Source of the DNA: Neofusicoccum parvum
Taxonomy: Eukaryota > Ascomycota > Dothideomycetes > Botryosphaeriales > Botryosphaeriaceae
NCBI GenBank assembly: GCA_020912385.1
Contig: CP087216.1
Coordinates: forward strand, 1,364,001 to 1,428,000
Direction of reading: 5' to 3'
DNA: 64,000 nt
Shown here: positions 1 to 11,876 of the stretch, in pieces
How the letters are laid out: each line of letters opens with the position of its first letter
How positions within the stretch are numbered: the first letter of the stretch is position 1
Position numbers and translations under genes: made by a program
Notes under the pieces: model-generated
What the model saw: only the letters and a program-made list of their open reading frames with translations
Database searches by the model: none
What the model was told of the DNA's origin: nothing

Positions 1-569
1 GCTCGGGCTTTCGAAATGCGTAGATGTTCATATCAACATGAATGGAACGGAAGCCAGGGAACTCACAGCTCAAGGGCAGCGAATACACAAGCTGCAACAC
101 CACATCTCCATGCTCTAGCGATTTTGGGGGCCCCAGGTGCCCAGGGAATGCTCTCGACCTTCCGGTAGTAGCTGAAGACCCGCAAGTAGCTCGCCAGCGC
201 CACTAGCGAGGCCAGCCAGAACAGTGTCCCGAGGAAGTCGGAGACCAGGGTTCCAAGCGGATGCATCAGTGCGGTTGAAAGAGGAATCGTGAACGGAAAT
301 ATCGGGAAGACAGTAAGGACAGCAAAGATGAGTGTGAGGATTAGAGCGGGACGAATCTGCAGAGTGTCAGAAAGACGGAACCCCACCTTTCAGCAGGCCA
401 AAGTTGTGGGCGGGGAAGAAAGACATACCTGGCTCCCGCTGTGGACACTCAGCGCGTACGCCGTAAGACCGACAATCAGCAGGGCGAAGAACAGCTGCAG
501 CGCACGGAGCGCAGGGAACCACGGTGGTAGGGCGACGGCGCCATGCTTGACGCCAAATACGCGTGCCAT
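1..569 (-). CDS. MARVEL-domain-like four-span membrane protein, 3' end outside the window
   Basis: Exon 1 is 569-429 and exon 2 is 356-67, separated by a 72-nt intron with a CTGAC branch site just before the acceptor. Exon 2 ends in a GTGAGT donor at 66-61, so the last exon lies beyond position 1 and the gene is partial. The visible protein starts MARVFGVKHGAVALPPW and has four hydrophobic stretches: ALQLFFALLIVGLTAYAL, ALILTLIFAVLTVFPIF, LGTLFWLASLVALASYL, and the start of a fourth at WRCGVAACVF. Short size, basic residue before span 1 and four spans are the layout of fungal MARVEL proteins, which sit in the plasma membrane or vesicles. The family call rests on topology and general resemblance, not on a diagnostic motif. 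No role can be assigned. Confidence 0.7.
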
Positions 570-1575
570 TGCTGATGCTCACCCCCAGAGACGCAGTCGA
601 AGGAGCTGCTTCGATGGAGTTGGACTCAGGGAATTCCTGCAAAGGAACGCAATGTAGGAGGATGCTGAAGACTATTGTTGACTACTGTGACCATGAAAGC
701 ACGAAACGGGCCACGGCCTGCACAAAGAAGGACGAAAGCGTCAGTTCAGCAACACCGTGGATGGGGAATCCTGCCTGGGAACGGGGGCACAACAAAGGAT
801 TGTGTAACCTGTACCGCTTGGCACCAAGCATTGGTCGGATTCGGAGGGCGTGCAATGTGTTTCTCTTCTACGTCATCTATTCCCGCTGAACCGCAGCACA
901 CGTCGGCGAATCGAGATCGTGACGAAAGATTTAATTTCACAACTAGTCCGGATTGATAGGTATCGCGCGGGGTTGACAACCAGATGAGGAAAAGATGCAA
1001 AAACCGCAGCAAAGCAAAAGCACGCAAGGGGATTGGGTAAAAATCAACAGTGAAAAGAGACCACAAGTCCGGCCAGTGCAACATCAATGCACTCACGAAC
1101 TCTCCCTACTCTCGTCCGGCTCAGTCAACATGGTTTCTGTTATACAGCGGTCGTACGACGGAAAGATGGAGGAGCATGGCCGCAAGGAAGCCGCAAGGAA
1201 GCCGCAAGTAGACAAGGACCTTGGTACCCATGCCTGTAAAGCGTGCAAACCCAACCTTTTTTTGCGTCGGAATAAAGATTAGACGGAAAGATGTAGACGG
1301 CGGAGATTTTGGGAAAGCCAAATCCGACGTTTGTTGTAAAAGGAAAACGCCCCCGAACTGTCCATTCGTCGCATCCGCAACACCACACCATGTAGCCCGC
1401 CCCTATGTTTCAAGAAGTCGCCATCGTGTACTGGACTTCTGCAGACAGCAATCTTGTGACGCCAAGTGCCCCCGTCGGACAGATGGAAAAACTCCTCCCG
1501 GCGCCAAAGTGATAGTACAACAGATTAAGGAAGATCGTGATTAACATGAAAAGAGGCTCCTCCGGCCGCTTTCTG
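570..1575. other. Intergenic region, promoter of the MARVEL gene
   Basis: About 1 kb between the start of the MARVEL-like gene and the stop of the zinc-finger gene, both on the minus strand. Short open frames here have no family resemblance or splice structure. Positions 1179-1208 carry about 2.7 copies of an 11-bp tandem unit, GCCGCAAGGAA. The right part should include the 3' UTR of the zinc-finger gene. Confidence 0.6.
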
Positions 1576-3564
1576 TTAGCGGCTCTGCTGTTGCTGCTGT
1601 AGCTGCGCCCGTAGTTGCGCGACTTCCTCTTGCAGGGCGGCCACGCGCGCGTTGGCTTCCTCCTGCCCGCGTAGCATGCGTGTCTCGACGTCTCGTATGT
1701 ATGAGAAAAGATCAGAATCCCGACCGCCAAAGTACTCGCGCATGCTGCCACCACTGCTGGGTCCGTGGCTGGATAGACTTCCCGGGTTGGAAGCGGTGCC
1801 GGCTGCAGAGACTTGCTGGTGAAGCATGCTCGTGCCGTGACCTGGTTGAGAGTTTTGTTTCTGAGCCTGACCGGGTGCCATCTTGTTCATTGGCATTCTC
1901 ATGTCGGCGTTCAATCCAGGTAGAGAAGGAAGATGAGGAGCGTGCGAGTTGCCCACAGGTGGAGGTAAGCTCATTGGAGAAGAACCTCTGCCGGCCCCTC
2001 GTTGGTATTGTTGATGGGCTTGTTGCGACATGCTTGGCGACCGACCACCTGGCACGCTCGTTCCCTCGAGGATTCCTTGGTGACGTTGCGCCTCTATTTG
2101 TCCCGGAGAAATAGGCTTGGGCGATTCCGTCATGCTTCCTTGCGCGAATACCGACGGAGGCTGTTGGCCTGGATAATGCATCGAAGACAGGCTGGATCCT
2201 ACAGTTTTGGGGCTCGGATGGCCAGATTGGTCCCTCGAGGCTGTGGAAGCACTGGATCCGGGGGGGTACATTGGACGGACGCTGTTGCCCATGGCGCGGC
2301 CAGCAATCGGAGGGTACGTGCTCGAATGTTGATGATACGACGCTGATGAGCCTTGACGTCCCTTTCCGCTCGGCTCACTGACCCGACGGCCTTGAGGTCC
2401 ATCTTCGTCCATCTTATCCTCCGAACCATCTCCATGATAGAGCACCCCATCCATGCTGTCGTCACCTCTGTGCTCGTTTCCATCCTCGTCGATACCAAAG
2501 CTGGAGCGTCGCCCAGCACAGCCACCTTGGCCCTTGTTGTGCCGCGCCAGGGCATCCCCGCGCGCAAACTTGCGGCCGCATTTGGGGCAAGTGTGCGGCC
2601 TTTCACCGGTGTGAAGTTTGGTATGACGCTTGAGGTCGTGCAGCCGGCGGAAGCGCGCTTGACATGTTGGGCACTCGTAGGGTTTCTCCTGACTGTGGGT
2701 GAGAAGATGGCTTTTAAGGTTGTGGTGGCGGGTGAAGTCCGTGGCGCAGTAGGGACACTTGTGACGTTTTGTGCTCGGCGATCTCGGGCTGTTGTGATAT
2801 CCAGCCATGGGCATGCTGAGCACGCGGGTGGGTTGCCGAGGGTCATGTTCAGAGGGCGCAGGAACCGGGAAGGTTTGCGATCGATTATTGGTGAATCCAC
2901 CATCGCCAGGCTGAGCTCCCGAATTTCTTGCGGCGGCCGAATTGACCGGGCCGTCGGCGGCTGGCATGCCTCCCGGCCCAAGCTGCCCGGCGGGTGCCGT
3001 GTCGGTGGCACTAGCCGTTGCGGTTGGTGCGGTTGTGCTATCCAAAGAGCCAAAGCTAGATACACTTACTGGACTCGTTTGCATGTTCTCACCGGTCACC
3101 GACTCTGGGATTTGGATGTTCCTCGCGGCCTTGGCAATGGGCTCGGCGAGGGTTGTGACGGCGGCGGGCGCGTCTCGCATTTTGCTCATCTGGCTTGTAC
3201 CAAGAAGATTGTTCAACGCGCTTACCGCGGGGTTGGGAGAGACCTGGCGGGACATTTCGCGCGCTCGTTGTTCGTCCAGGTGGCGGCGCTCCTCTGCCAT
3301 CGCAGCCGCACCCGTGAGCGGCTGCGGAGAGTAGCCCGGCGTGAGCTTGAATGCAGGCGACTTGGGCGTGTTGGCGGTGGTGGGCGAGGGCAGGCTCGGA
3401 TCGAGGGTGATCTGCGGCGTCTGCGCGTGGCGGCCCTTGAAGGCGTTGGCGCCAATCGGCTGCTGGACGGGAGATACGGAGGTTGGCGTATCTGGAGCTT
3501 GAGGGGCGGGAGGGAACGGGCCTGTGTGCGTGGACGAGGGCGTGAAGGCTCCTGTAGATGCCAT
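1576..3564 (-). CDS. C2H2 zinc-finger transcription factor, 662 aa
   Basis: Single-exon gene with an ATG at 3564. The N-terminal 260 residues are Ser/Pro/Ala-rich and probably disordered. Three tandem C2H2 fingers follow at about residues 266-348, beginning HKCPYCATDF, YECPTCQARF and HTCPKCGRKF, joined by linkers close to the TGERP type (SQEKP, TGERP). The third finger ends in a His-then-Cys pair (HNKGQGGC) instead of His-His. The rest is Gly/Ser/Pro-rich until a C-terminal helix (about 615-660) with heptad-like spacing and a poly-Gln tail, which suggests dimerisation. The product should be a nuclear DNA-binding regulator. The arrangement 'TDFTRHHNLKSHLLTHSQEKP' is common in filamentous fungi, but I cannot match it to a named regulator; it is not a Crz1-type finger. 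The upstream gene-free DNA is unusually long. Confidence 0.9.
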   Translation of the reverse strand: MASTGAFTPSSTHTGPFPPAPQAPDTPTSVSPVQQPIGANAFKGRHAQTPQITLDPSLPSPTTANTPKSPAFKLTPGYSPQPLTGAAAMAEERRHLDEQRAREMSRQVSPNPAVSALNNLLGTSQMSKMRDAPAAVTTLAEPIAKAARNIQIPESVTGENMQTSPVSVSSFGSLDSTTAPTATASATDTAPAGQLGPGGMPAADGPVNSAAARNSGAQPGDGGFTNNRSQTFPVPAPSEHDPRQPTRVLSMPMAGYHNSPRSPSTKRHKCPYCATDFTRHHNLKSHLLTHSQEKPYECPTCQARFRRLHDLKRHTKLHTGERPHTCPKCGRKFARGDALARHNKGQGGCAGRRSSFGIDEDGNEHRGDDSMDGVLYHGDGSEDKMDEDGPQGRRVSEPSGKGRQGSSASYHQHSSTYPPIAGRAMGNSVRPMYPPGSSASTASRDQSGHPSPKTVGSSLSSMHYPGQQPPSVFAQGSMTESPKPISPGQIEAQRHQGILEGTSVPGGRSPSMSQQAHQQYQRGAGRGSSPMSLPPPVGNSHAPHLPSLPGLNADMRMPMNKMAPGQAQKQNSQPGHGTSMLHQQVSAAGTASNPGSLSSHGPSSGGSMREYFGGRDSDLFSYIRDVETRMLRGQEEANARVAALQEEVAQLRAQLQQQQQSR

Positions 3565-4322
3565 AGGACAGGCGTGACGGGGCGGCGCGGGAGGGCGTTA
3601 CAGCGCGCAGGGGCGCTCGGCGAAGGTGGCTCTGAGTGCTAGCATCTGGTCAGCAGCGCCGGCAGGCGAGGTCGCGCAATGGGCGTGGGCCGTGTGTTGG
3701 GTGGTGTTGAGGGCCTTGCGGCCGGCGGGAGTGGATGAGCTGGGCGCGACAGCGTTACGTACCGAGTCTCGCGGCGGCGCGCAAGGGTCCAAGCGGAGCG
3801 ATGACGATGCTACGCAGAATAATTGTTGTCCGAAAACTACTCCCCAGACGGCCGTCAAGCGGTGCGCATGTCGACGCCTGCATCCATCCACGGAGTCGCA
3901 AAATCGGAAGCGCACGGCGATGCGGGCTGGGGACGGGCGCGGTGCTTGCAACGCTGAGGCGGCTCAGTCGACTCGGCTGCTGGCGCTGATCGCTGAGGTG
4001 CAATTGAACGCTTGCTGGCTCGCGCGCGGGCGGCGGGCGCAGGCGAGCAGCGTTTAGGGACTCGCTCGAGTCGCGCGCCGCAGGAGGCTGCAACAGACGG
4101 GAGCGCTGCGCTGCGAGGTGAGGAGGGTCAGCTACGAGGTGCCGGGCGGTGGTGGCAGAGACATGCGCTGCGGCGGCTGCAAGGCTTTCGTGGCAGGGCA
4201 GAGCAGGGCAGAGCGCGGCTGGCCAAGCCAAGCGGCGGCGACAGTGGAGAGGGCGAGTGTGGGCAGGGTGGGTCGCTGGGCGGAGAGAGGGCTGGGATTG
4301 CTTCAGCTGCGCGCGCACGGCG

Positions 4323-4349
4323 TCTCTCTCTCTCTCTCTCTCTCTCTCT
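4323..4349. repeat. (CT)n dinucleotide microsatellite
   Basis: About 13 uninterrupted CT units. On the zinc-finger gene's strand it reads as GA repeats, about 760 bp upstream of the start codon. Homopurine/homopyrimidine tracts of this kind are common in fungal promoters. Confidence 0.9.
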
Positions 4350-5625
4350 GGAGCAGCGCAGGGCTTGGGCGGGCGGGCGGGCGGCGGCGGTGGTGTTTGG
4401 GATGGTGGCAGAGGCTGGTTCGCAGCAGGTATGATGTCGGGTGGCTGAAGTGCTGGGGCACCCTACCTTGCGGGCTGCACCCAAACCGCTGGCGATTGGA
4501 GCTCGGGCGTGGGACGGGGGGCGCGTCAAGGCGGGCGCTGGATCGGGTACGCCTCCTGCTGCTCTCTCGCTGGGCTGGACGACGGTGGCCAGCGGCGCGC
4601 GGCTGTGGGTGAGCGTGGTGAGCGCTGGCACTGGCAGAGCTGGCGGCGCTCAGACGCCCTGCTGGCCCGGGAGTGAGGCGATGCAGCTGAGTAATGGGCT
4701 GGGTATGGCGCGGGCGGCGGAGTGGAGGACTTGGACCAAGGGCCGGAGGGCGCAGTCGCGGGCGGGCGTCTTGTGCGAGCGGCCGGCGGCGGGTGGGAGG
4801 CCTTGCTGCGAGCAGGCTGCCCACTGCTGCTCATCAGGAATAATCTCGCGCGATCGCCGGCGGGCGGGCGCTGGCCCTCGAAACAGACAGGCGTCTCTGA
4901 CGCGCGCAGGCAGGCGTGCAGGCGTGCAGGCGGGCTGTGGCGGAGCTGCTCCTCCTGTGCGTGGTGCCTCCAGCATCCGATGACGCCCGCCTGCCGCCGC
5001 GAAACAAAACGGCATGGCAGACGCCCATCTTCGATCGCCGCGCCGCCCAGGTGCCCTCGCCGCATCCAGCACGCCGGCGCTCCACGCCCGGCCTCAGGCG
5101 CCGCGACACGGATGGGGTTTCCCTGTGGCTGCCAGAGCAGCGCGCGCGCTGATCGTCAGGTACGGCGCCACACAGCGCAGGCTGGCCGCCTGCGCGCGTG
5201 CGCGCCCAGGCACCGCACCGCGATATTGGAGGCCGGGGCTGCCGCTGCCGCGTGCTGGGCCTGGCCGCGTCGTCATCCGGCATTGCGAGCGCAGAGTGTG
5301 GCTCAGAAGAACACAGAACACCACCGCCCGCCGTGCGCGGGACGTGCCTTTGCCGGATCGAGCATCTAGCGCGGCCAGACCGAGCCGCCGCCACGGATGC
5401 AAGTCCGCCGCCGCTGCGCGCCGCTCTCGTGTGCGGTGGCCGCTGCTGCTCGGCCGGGCGCTCGTCAGCGGCGGCTGCATGCCCGTGAGCGCGTAGGACC
5501 TCGTCCGCGCGCTGCAGATGCAGATGCAGACGCAGCTGCACCGGCGCCGGCGCGTCGCACCCTGGCTCCGACGCCGGCTCCGCGACCCGCGAAACGAGGC
5601 TGCTCAGACTGCCCGCCAGACAGCA

Positions 5626-5637
5626 GCGGCGGCGGCG

Positions 5638-5670
<33 letters not shown>
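5626..5670. repeat. Trinucleotide repeat, (GGC)n then (GAC)n
   Basis: A short GGC run passes directly into about 11 GAC units, ending in GAG. It is not inside a supported coding sequence. Confidence 0.9.
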
Positions 5671-8379
5671 GGTGAGCAGCCGTCAGCACGCGTTTCGAAC
5701 CCCTGTCTGCGGCGCTGCGCTACGCGTCGCGGCCACGTGCCTATCAGAAAAAGGTCGGCCAGCCCAGCTGCCCCGAATAGAGCACCCGCGTTTCTCTGAC
5801 AGCCCCAGACGGCCGTGGCACAGCTCCGACAGTCGCAGCGCGGGTTGCCAGATCAACACCAGCCGCGCCGCCGCGTGCCCCCGAAACGTTGCGCGCGCGC
5901 GTGCTGCCCGTACCTTACAGAAGGCCGGCCCAGCGCTACCCGCAGCCAGTAAGGCGCTTTTTTTAACAGCGGGAAGTCAAATCCGCCCAACCGGCACTCC
6001 AGCTGTACCTTGATCCCCGACCCAACCTCCAACACCTCCAACCCTGCGCGTATGCAAGTCATGGGCTCGCTCGCCCAGCGCCCGCCATCCTGGTCTGGCG
6101 CGTTTCTTCACCGCGTCCAGGTGGCACGCGCTGCGCGGGAGCTGGGCCGGCGGCGGCGATGCCGACGCTGTGCTCCATCCCCAATGCCATGTGCGGGACG
6201 GCGACGAAGTCGGTGGCTAGTGGACCGCTGCTCCACCCGCCGTCTGGCCAGGGCCGCCGCCGCCACCGCTGTTCACCGCCACATTTATGATTTGCGTAAA
6301 AATTGCTATAGCCTCCTGCCTGTCTCCCCACCAGCCTCAGTCCAGGCACACCGAATGGCCTGACTGCAGTCACTCCACTTTTCCTCTGGCCTCGCGGGCG
6401 CTCGAAACGCGCGCACGACGCGTCTCCTGCCGCTCCTGTCCTTGCAAGCGAGCGAGCCATCTCCGGGCACGCCTGTTCGCCAGGCCCGGGATCGTCGTGG
6501 CGCTCTGCCTCTCTATCGGCCGCAAACCGAGCCGGAAGGAGGAGGCGGGGGGAAGGGAAACCGAAGGCGCAACGATCGGGATTGCTTGGCGCGAGAAGCG
6601 CTGTCTCCGCGGTCTGGCCCATGTATAGCGAGCTCGTCATAAGGCTCAAACGGGCAGTGATACAGGAGACGATATGCAGGAACAGAAGTTATCAAACGCG
6701 TTTCCGACGCTATCCGTCCTCGCCGGCGTGCTCCTTCCAACTCTTTTTTTCCCCTTTGAAACGCGAAGAACTGCAGAAACGCGCCTCCGAGCCAGACGCC
6801 ACACCCTCCTGCTTCGTGCTCGCTTCGAGCTGGCCCGATGCGGTGATGCAATCGCGAGTCTGCCGGCTCCGGTCACAGTCACTCTCGAGCAATACGCAGT
6901 CGTCCCCGCCACACACGAAGGAAATACGAATCATCGGGCACAGAAAACAAGGCAGCAGAGAGCCGTAGCGGCGGGCGGGCCTTGCTGGTCGTCGTTGGAG
7001 ACGGTGGAGAAATGCGGTCACCAGCCACACAACACGGCCCCCCTCGACCAGCCAGTCGCACACTCCCGCTGGGCCAACGACCGCTGGCTAGCGTCCCCTG
7101 CTGACCAGCCTCTGACTCTGCCTTCTCCCACACATCACGATTGGCCCCTCTCCGCCCCCAATAACGAACCAAGCAGCCGGCAGATCTTACTCTGCCCAGC
7201 GTCAGCCGACCGGAAACGCTTTTCGCCTCACCCGAAGCGCACCACCCTTCGCTCAAACCGGCACTAACGCGGAAGCTGCAACCGCCCTCCAACCGCTTTG
7301 CAGACAAGATCTACCGGTTGGCACTTACTGAGGAGTAGCTCTCAATCAAGATCGAGTATCCGCATGATTGTGATCGTGATGCCGCTTCATTCGCCCTGGA
7401 GGTGACAGGACTCCAGAGCCATCTTAGTGTGCTCTGCGACAGTACATATCCCGAATTGCCAAGCTCGCGAACGCATCCGTGTCCATGCAGTGAGCGCGAG
7501 GCAATTTCCCGCCTCGCTCTTCGTTTTGACACAGACGGTTATGAGAGGCGCCGCTCGAAGGCTGCAGCCTCGTACCGGCCAAAGGGCACAGTGCTCGACC
7601 GTCCGGGAGAGACGATGCGATGCCGCCATCATCCATGCGAGTATGAGGATTGAATGATTGCACCTAGCCGGAAAGAGCGCACCGGCTCAAAGTTGGCCCT
7701 CTAGACGGCAGACTAGAGCAGCTAGACCAACCAGCATCAATCATGCTCTGGCCAGCCCAAAGTGACGCACGTCCGGCACACACATCATCAGCCACTGCTT
7801 CCACGTGGCGCGTGGTTGGAAGTTCCGGCACCGCCCATTGTGCCAGCAGCAAGCACCAATTGTCCCACCAACCACGGCACACCCACCCGAAAGCGTAACA
7901 CCCGGAGCAAAATGACGTGTGCCCAAAAATAGTCCATGTCAGTGGCATGTCGAACCAGAGGAAAATTTTCGATAGTGTCTCTACAAGCGCAGCGCTACGG
8001 GAAGGACAACATCAGGAAAAAGCTGGAGGCCAGCCGTATGCATGCTTGAAGGCGACGAGGAACAGAAATAAGAAATCCCCAATTAACCCACGCGAAAGTC
8101 GATACCCTTGTGCCTCCAGAACCTTAAGGTAGAAAGTGCAAAAACAAAGGAAAAAGGTTCGTAGCTCAGTCCGTGATGCGCCGATTGAAGCCTCCCATTC
8201 CATTCCCATCCAGACGAACCACACGGTAAGGAAACGACATCGGCCCTCAGCCTCGAGGGCGACTAAACCATCAGAGACCTGCTCTCTCCCTTGCCACTAG
8301 TATTTCATCAACCTTCCTCACCGTCGGGGGATTCTCCCAGCCCAACACAACATATCTCCCAACTCTCAAAAGCAACAAT

Positions 8380-10680
8380 TTACTCGTCTTCCGCCTCCAC
8401 TCTCACCAATATCTCCTCCAGAAATCCCTCCAAGAATCCTTGTACATCCTCGCCCATCCCCACCGGAGCCTGGCTGTCCCACTGATCAATCTCCGAAAAG
8501 ATGCGCGCTGCCTTCCCCACTAAGCGCCGCACATTGTCGTGCACCTCGCGTCGCTTCTGCGTATCCTCTTCCGATGAGCTGCTGGAACCCACAGCACCAG
8601 AGCCGGCGGCCCGAAGATTGGTGTAGGACTGTTGCTTTTGCAGAGCATTATAGTTGTATGTGCGCCGGTGCAGCGCCGCTTCCAGCGCGGGCAAAACGAC
8701 ACCAGTCAAGGCCGTGATTTCCGGCGGATTCCCATTGCTGCCGTTGCTGCCTGCCGCTGCGTTGGAGTTTCCAATATTTTTGAAGCTGCGACCAAGCGAT
8801 CGGCTGCCATCCGAGACCTTACGAGCTGCTGGTGTTGCTGGTGCACCGCTTCCAGGAACCGGCGCCATGGGCGTCGGCTTCTGAACGGCTGGCGCGGGCT
8901 TGCGTTCAAGCGATGGAGGAGCGGGCGATGCCGGATGGAAAAACGGTAACGGCTGCTGTGATAGCGCTGGGGTCTGGTTCTGCTGCGGTCTTGCACGTTG
9001 AGGACTACTAGTAGGGCTAATTATGCTCTGCTGCGAAGATTGGCGCGACCGGTCGGGGTTGAAAGGAGGGATGGGAGGGAGGTTGAGGCCTGGTGGGGGT
9101 TTTGGTGGGCTATTTTGTCTTGACGGTGTCGGTGGTAGGCTATGGTTCTCGGAGATGCTCAGAGACGACAGCTCTGACGTGACGATCGCCTGTCCCAGGT
9201 AATCATCGATCTCCAGATTGCTCACCCGCGGAGATGGTGAGGGAAGAGGCTTCGACAAAGCCGCTTTCTCACGAGACGGCGAGCGAGGTCCTTGAGGTCC
9301 CTGAGGCTTCACGGGGGACGGGGGGAGCGGAACCTTGGTTGGCGAAAGCGGCATGAGGGGCGTTTGAGAGGCCCGTTTCTGCGGAGAGAGGTCTCTCGGA
9401 GGAGGTGCTGGCCGTACGGGACTAGTGCTTCTGACCGTGCCACTGATTGGTACAGGTGCATTCTCTTCACCTGTGCTCGCAAAGCCAGCCTTGCGGGGTG
9501 ACGGTGGGCCTGCCCTAGAATCAGTAGTTCTGTCTGTTCGGCTTCTCGCGTTCGCTGCGGCATCGTTCATGGCCTTCAGAGCCTGACTTTTGCCTGCAGG
9601 CCTGATGGTGCCAAAATCCCACAGATCGTCGTCTACGGACTGACGGGGCTCTGCCTCAGTGTCCGACTCCTCCGACTCGCTGTCATTGCCTTTGCCATGT
9701 CTCGCAACCCACCGCTCATGTCGCTCAATCAGCTCGGTAAGATACGTGGTCTTCTTCGCTTTTCGCACGAATGGATGCTTCAGGAGATCTTTGGCTGACG
9801 GCCTCTCCCGCGGCTCTTTCCTCAGGCACAACTCCACAAAGTCCTTGAACGATCTGCTGAAACTGCCCTCCAGCTGGGGTGGCGGGTTCTTCGGGATCAG
9901 GAATAGGACCTTCATGGGGTGGATGTCGGCGTAGGGAGGCTCTCCGTGGGCCAATTCCAGCGCGGTTATGCCAAGAGACCAAATATCAGCCTTGTGGTCG
10001 TATCCGGACTGCTTGATGACCTCGGGCGCCATCCAGAAGGGAGTTCCGACGAATGTGTTCTTTTTGGTCATTGTTGCCGAAAGCTGGCCGGACACGCCAA
10101 AATCGGCCAGCTTTACCTGGCCATTGGCGCTGAGAAGAATGTTCGCGGCTATAGATATCACGGTCAGGCGGGCACTGCACGCGACGCCAGAAATGGCACT
10201 CACCTTTGATGTCTCTGTGCAGCTTCTTGTCGCCGTGCAAGTACTCCAGCCCCATCAACAGCTCCCGTATTATAATGGTGATGTACTCCTCTGGTATGAG
10301 CCCCGGCTTCATCAGGTCCCCGCAGCTGCCGCCCGAGCAGAACTCCATTATGATCCACAGGTCCGAGCCCTTCAGGTAGCTTCCATAGTACTTGGTGACG
10401 TAGGGACTGTGCAGCTCCGACAGGATGGAGATCTCCTGGATGATGTCGTCGACTTCGTCCTCGGCATTCTCGACGTCTATGATCTTGATGGCCACGCTCT
10501 GGCCGGTGCGCTTGTCGACGCTGCGGGGTGGGGTCAGCGGTGCTCGGGGTGGGCGCGGAGCGGGTGGTGGAGAGGTTACCCTTTATACACCTTGCCGAAG
10601 CTGCCGCCGCCGATGCAGTTCTGCTTGGTGTACAGCGTCTCGGGGTCGACGCTCCCGCTGGTGCTGTACATGGCGGCCAT
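8380..10680 (-). CDS. Ste20-family germinal-centre kinase (Nak1/Kic1/MST3-like), 728 aa
   Basis: Exons 10680-10580, 10520-10204 and 10148-8380 join in phase to 728 aa. The kinase domain fills about residues 17-275: Gly loop [11 protein letters not shown] (24-34), ATP lysine in AIKII (K46), catalytic HRDIK (D137), DFG (155-157) and activation segment [13 protein letters not shown]. The helix-C/hinge wording and the GTPFWMAPE segment are typical of GCK-III kinases. A long Pro/Ser-rich linker follows, then a conserved C-terminal region from about 610 on, ending [12 protein letters not shown]. Fungal members act in the morphogenesis (MOR/RAM) pathway upstream of an NDR kinase, controlling polarity and septation. 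That role is inferred from the family. All catalytic residues are present, so the kinase should be active. Confidence 0.93.
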
Positions 10681-11876
10681 GCTCGCGGGGCGCAGGTGCG
10701 GACGGAGCGGTGTCGCGGCGGTCGGCGTCGGGGTGCAGGCGGCGCGCGGAGGGCATCCGAGACGCTAGCTGAGGGCGCAAGACACAGACGAATTGGGCGG
10801 GTGGTGGGCGTGTTGCTGGGAGAGGGCTGGTGGGCGGGCAGCGGCTCAGGATGTTGATATTCCTGCCCGACGGGGTTAGCCAGGCGGCAGAGGAGGCGGC
10901 GGTCGGCGGATTGAGCCCTGCACGCAGCAACACTGGCGCTATTGGTGTGATGCGCCGGCTGCTCCCAGGCTGGGCGCGGGGAGGAGGGTGGGCGAGAGGG
11001 TGGGGAGACGCACCCTGGTCGCGGCGCTTTGGCTGAGACGAGGATGATGATGTCGGTAAACAAACAAAGCGGGCGGAGCTGGGCAGCGCGCAGCACCAAG
11101 GCCGGCGATATAGGGAGTCGCAGGCTCGCCGTCGCGCGCGCGTGGAGCAGCAGTGCAGCGGCCGCTGACGTCGACGCGCTGGAAGCTGATCGTCCGCGGG
11201 CCTCGGAGCGCACCGCGCCTGCGTGGTTGCCGGACGATGTGTTGCGCTGGCCACCGCCAGAGCGTCCGTGGGCTCGCTGCCTGCCGCGCCTGTCCCTGCC
11301 AGCAACGGGGGCGACGGTGCCGGCGCGCGGGTGACTGCGACACGGCGACACTGCGAGCCTTCGCAGGAGCAGGAGTGCGGCGCCGGCCACGAGCAGCCAG
11401 GCCCCAGGCCCCAGCCCCAGGCCCCAGGCCCAGGGCCGCAGGGCCTCAGTCCGCTGCTCCAAGCGTCGCGGGCCCGCCGGCCTGCAGCGCGCGCACGGCA
11501 CCGCGTCGCGGAAACGGGAGCCTGGCTGGCTGAGGGGAGCGTGGATGTGTTTCAGCACGCGCGCGCACGACACGCCGTGCCTGGCTTCCCTCTGCGCCTC
11601 CGCCATCGTAGCCATGCAATTCCATTGAAATTCGACTGAAGGACAAGCCAGTTGCAAACAGCCATAGCCCCGGGATCCCACCCGCCGTCCGGGGCCGTAG
11701 GATATATAACTAAACACTAAGCATGCTCCCGTCCCGATTGTTGCTTCCAAACCGAACAAACCTAAACCCGCCCAAGATGCTGCAAATTACGGCCACTGCT
11801 GTCGTGCGCGTTCGTGGTTGCGCCTCCCATGCAGAATGATAGCAGAACGCAACGCTTTGCCGCTTCGCCGTCGCCA
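10681..11876. other. Intergenic region, promoter of the germinal-centre kinase gene
   Basis: About 1.2 kb between the kinase start and the stop of the next minus-strand gene. A long open frame runs antiphase through it into the kinase exons but has no family resemblance. Positions 11396-11440 hold a C-rich tandem array of 6-8 bp units of the type CAGGCCC. A short AT-rich segment (ATATATAACTAAACAC) lies near 11700. Confidence 0.5.

Larger units (their letters stand above)
3565..8379. other. 4.8-kb gene-free region upstream of the zinc-finger gene
   Basis: No exon-like frame with a recognisable family was found on either strand. Many open frames exist because the DNA is GC-rich; their translations are Arg/Ala/Pro low-complexity. 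Contents seen: a (CT)n tract at 4323-4349, a GGC run passing into about 11 GAC triplets at 5626-5670, and GC-rich stretches. From about 7.9 kb to 8.38 kb base composition falls and the sequence probably includes the kinase 3' UTR. The remainder is best read as promoter and long 5' leader of the zinc-finger gene, possibly with non-coding transcripts. Confidence 0.5.

Noticed and set aside
2353..3642. 429-codon open frame antisense to the zinc-finger gene
   Set aside because: Shadow of a GC-rich coding sequence; Arg/Gly-rich with no domain.
5685..5720. tRNA B-box-like sequence (GTTTCGAACCCC)
   Set aside because: No matching A box, acceptor stem or anticodon arm around it.
10200..11759. 519-codon open frame on the minus strand overlapping the kinase
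   Set aside because: Its right part is promoter DNA and its left part reads the kinase exons in a wrong frame.
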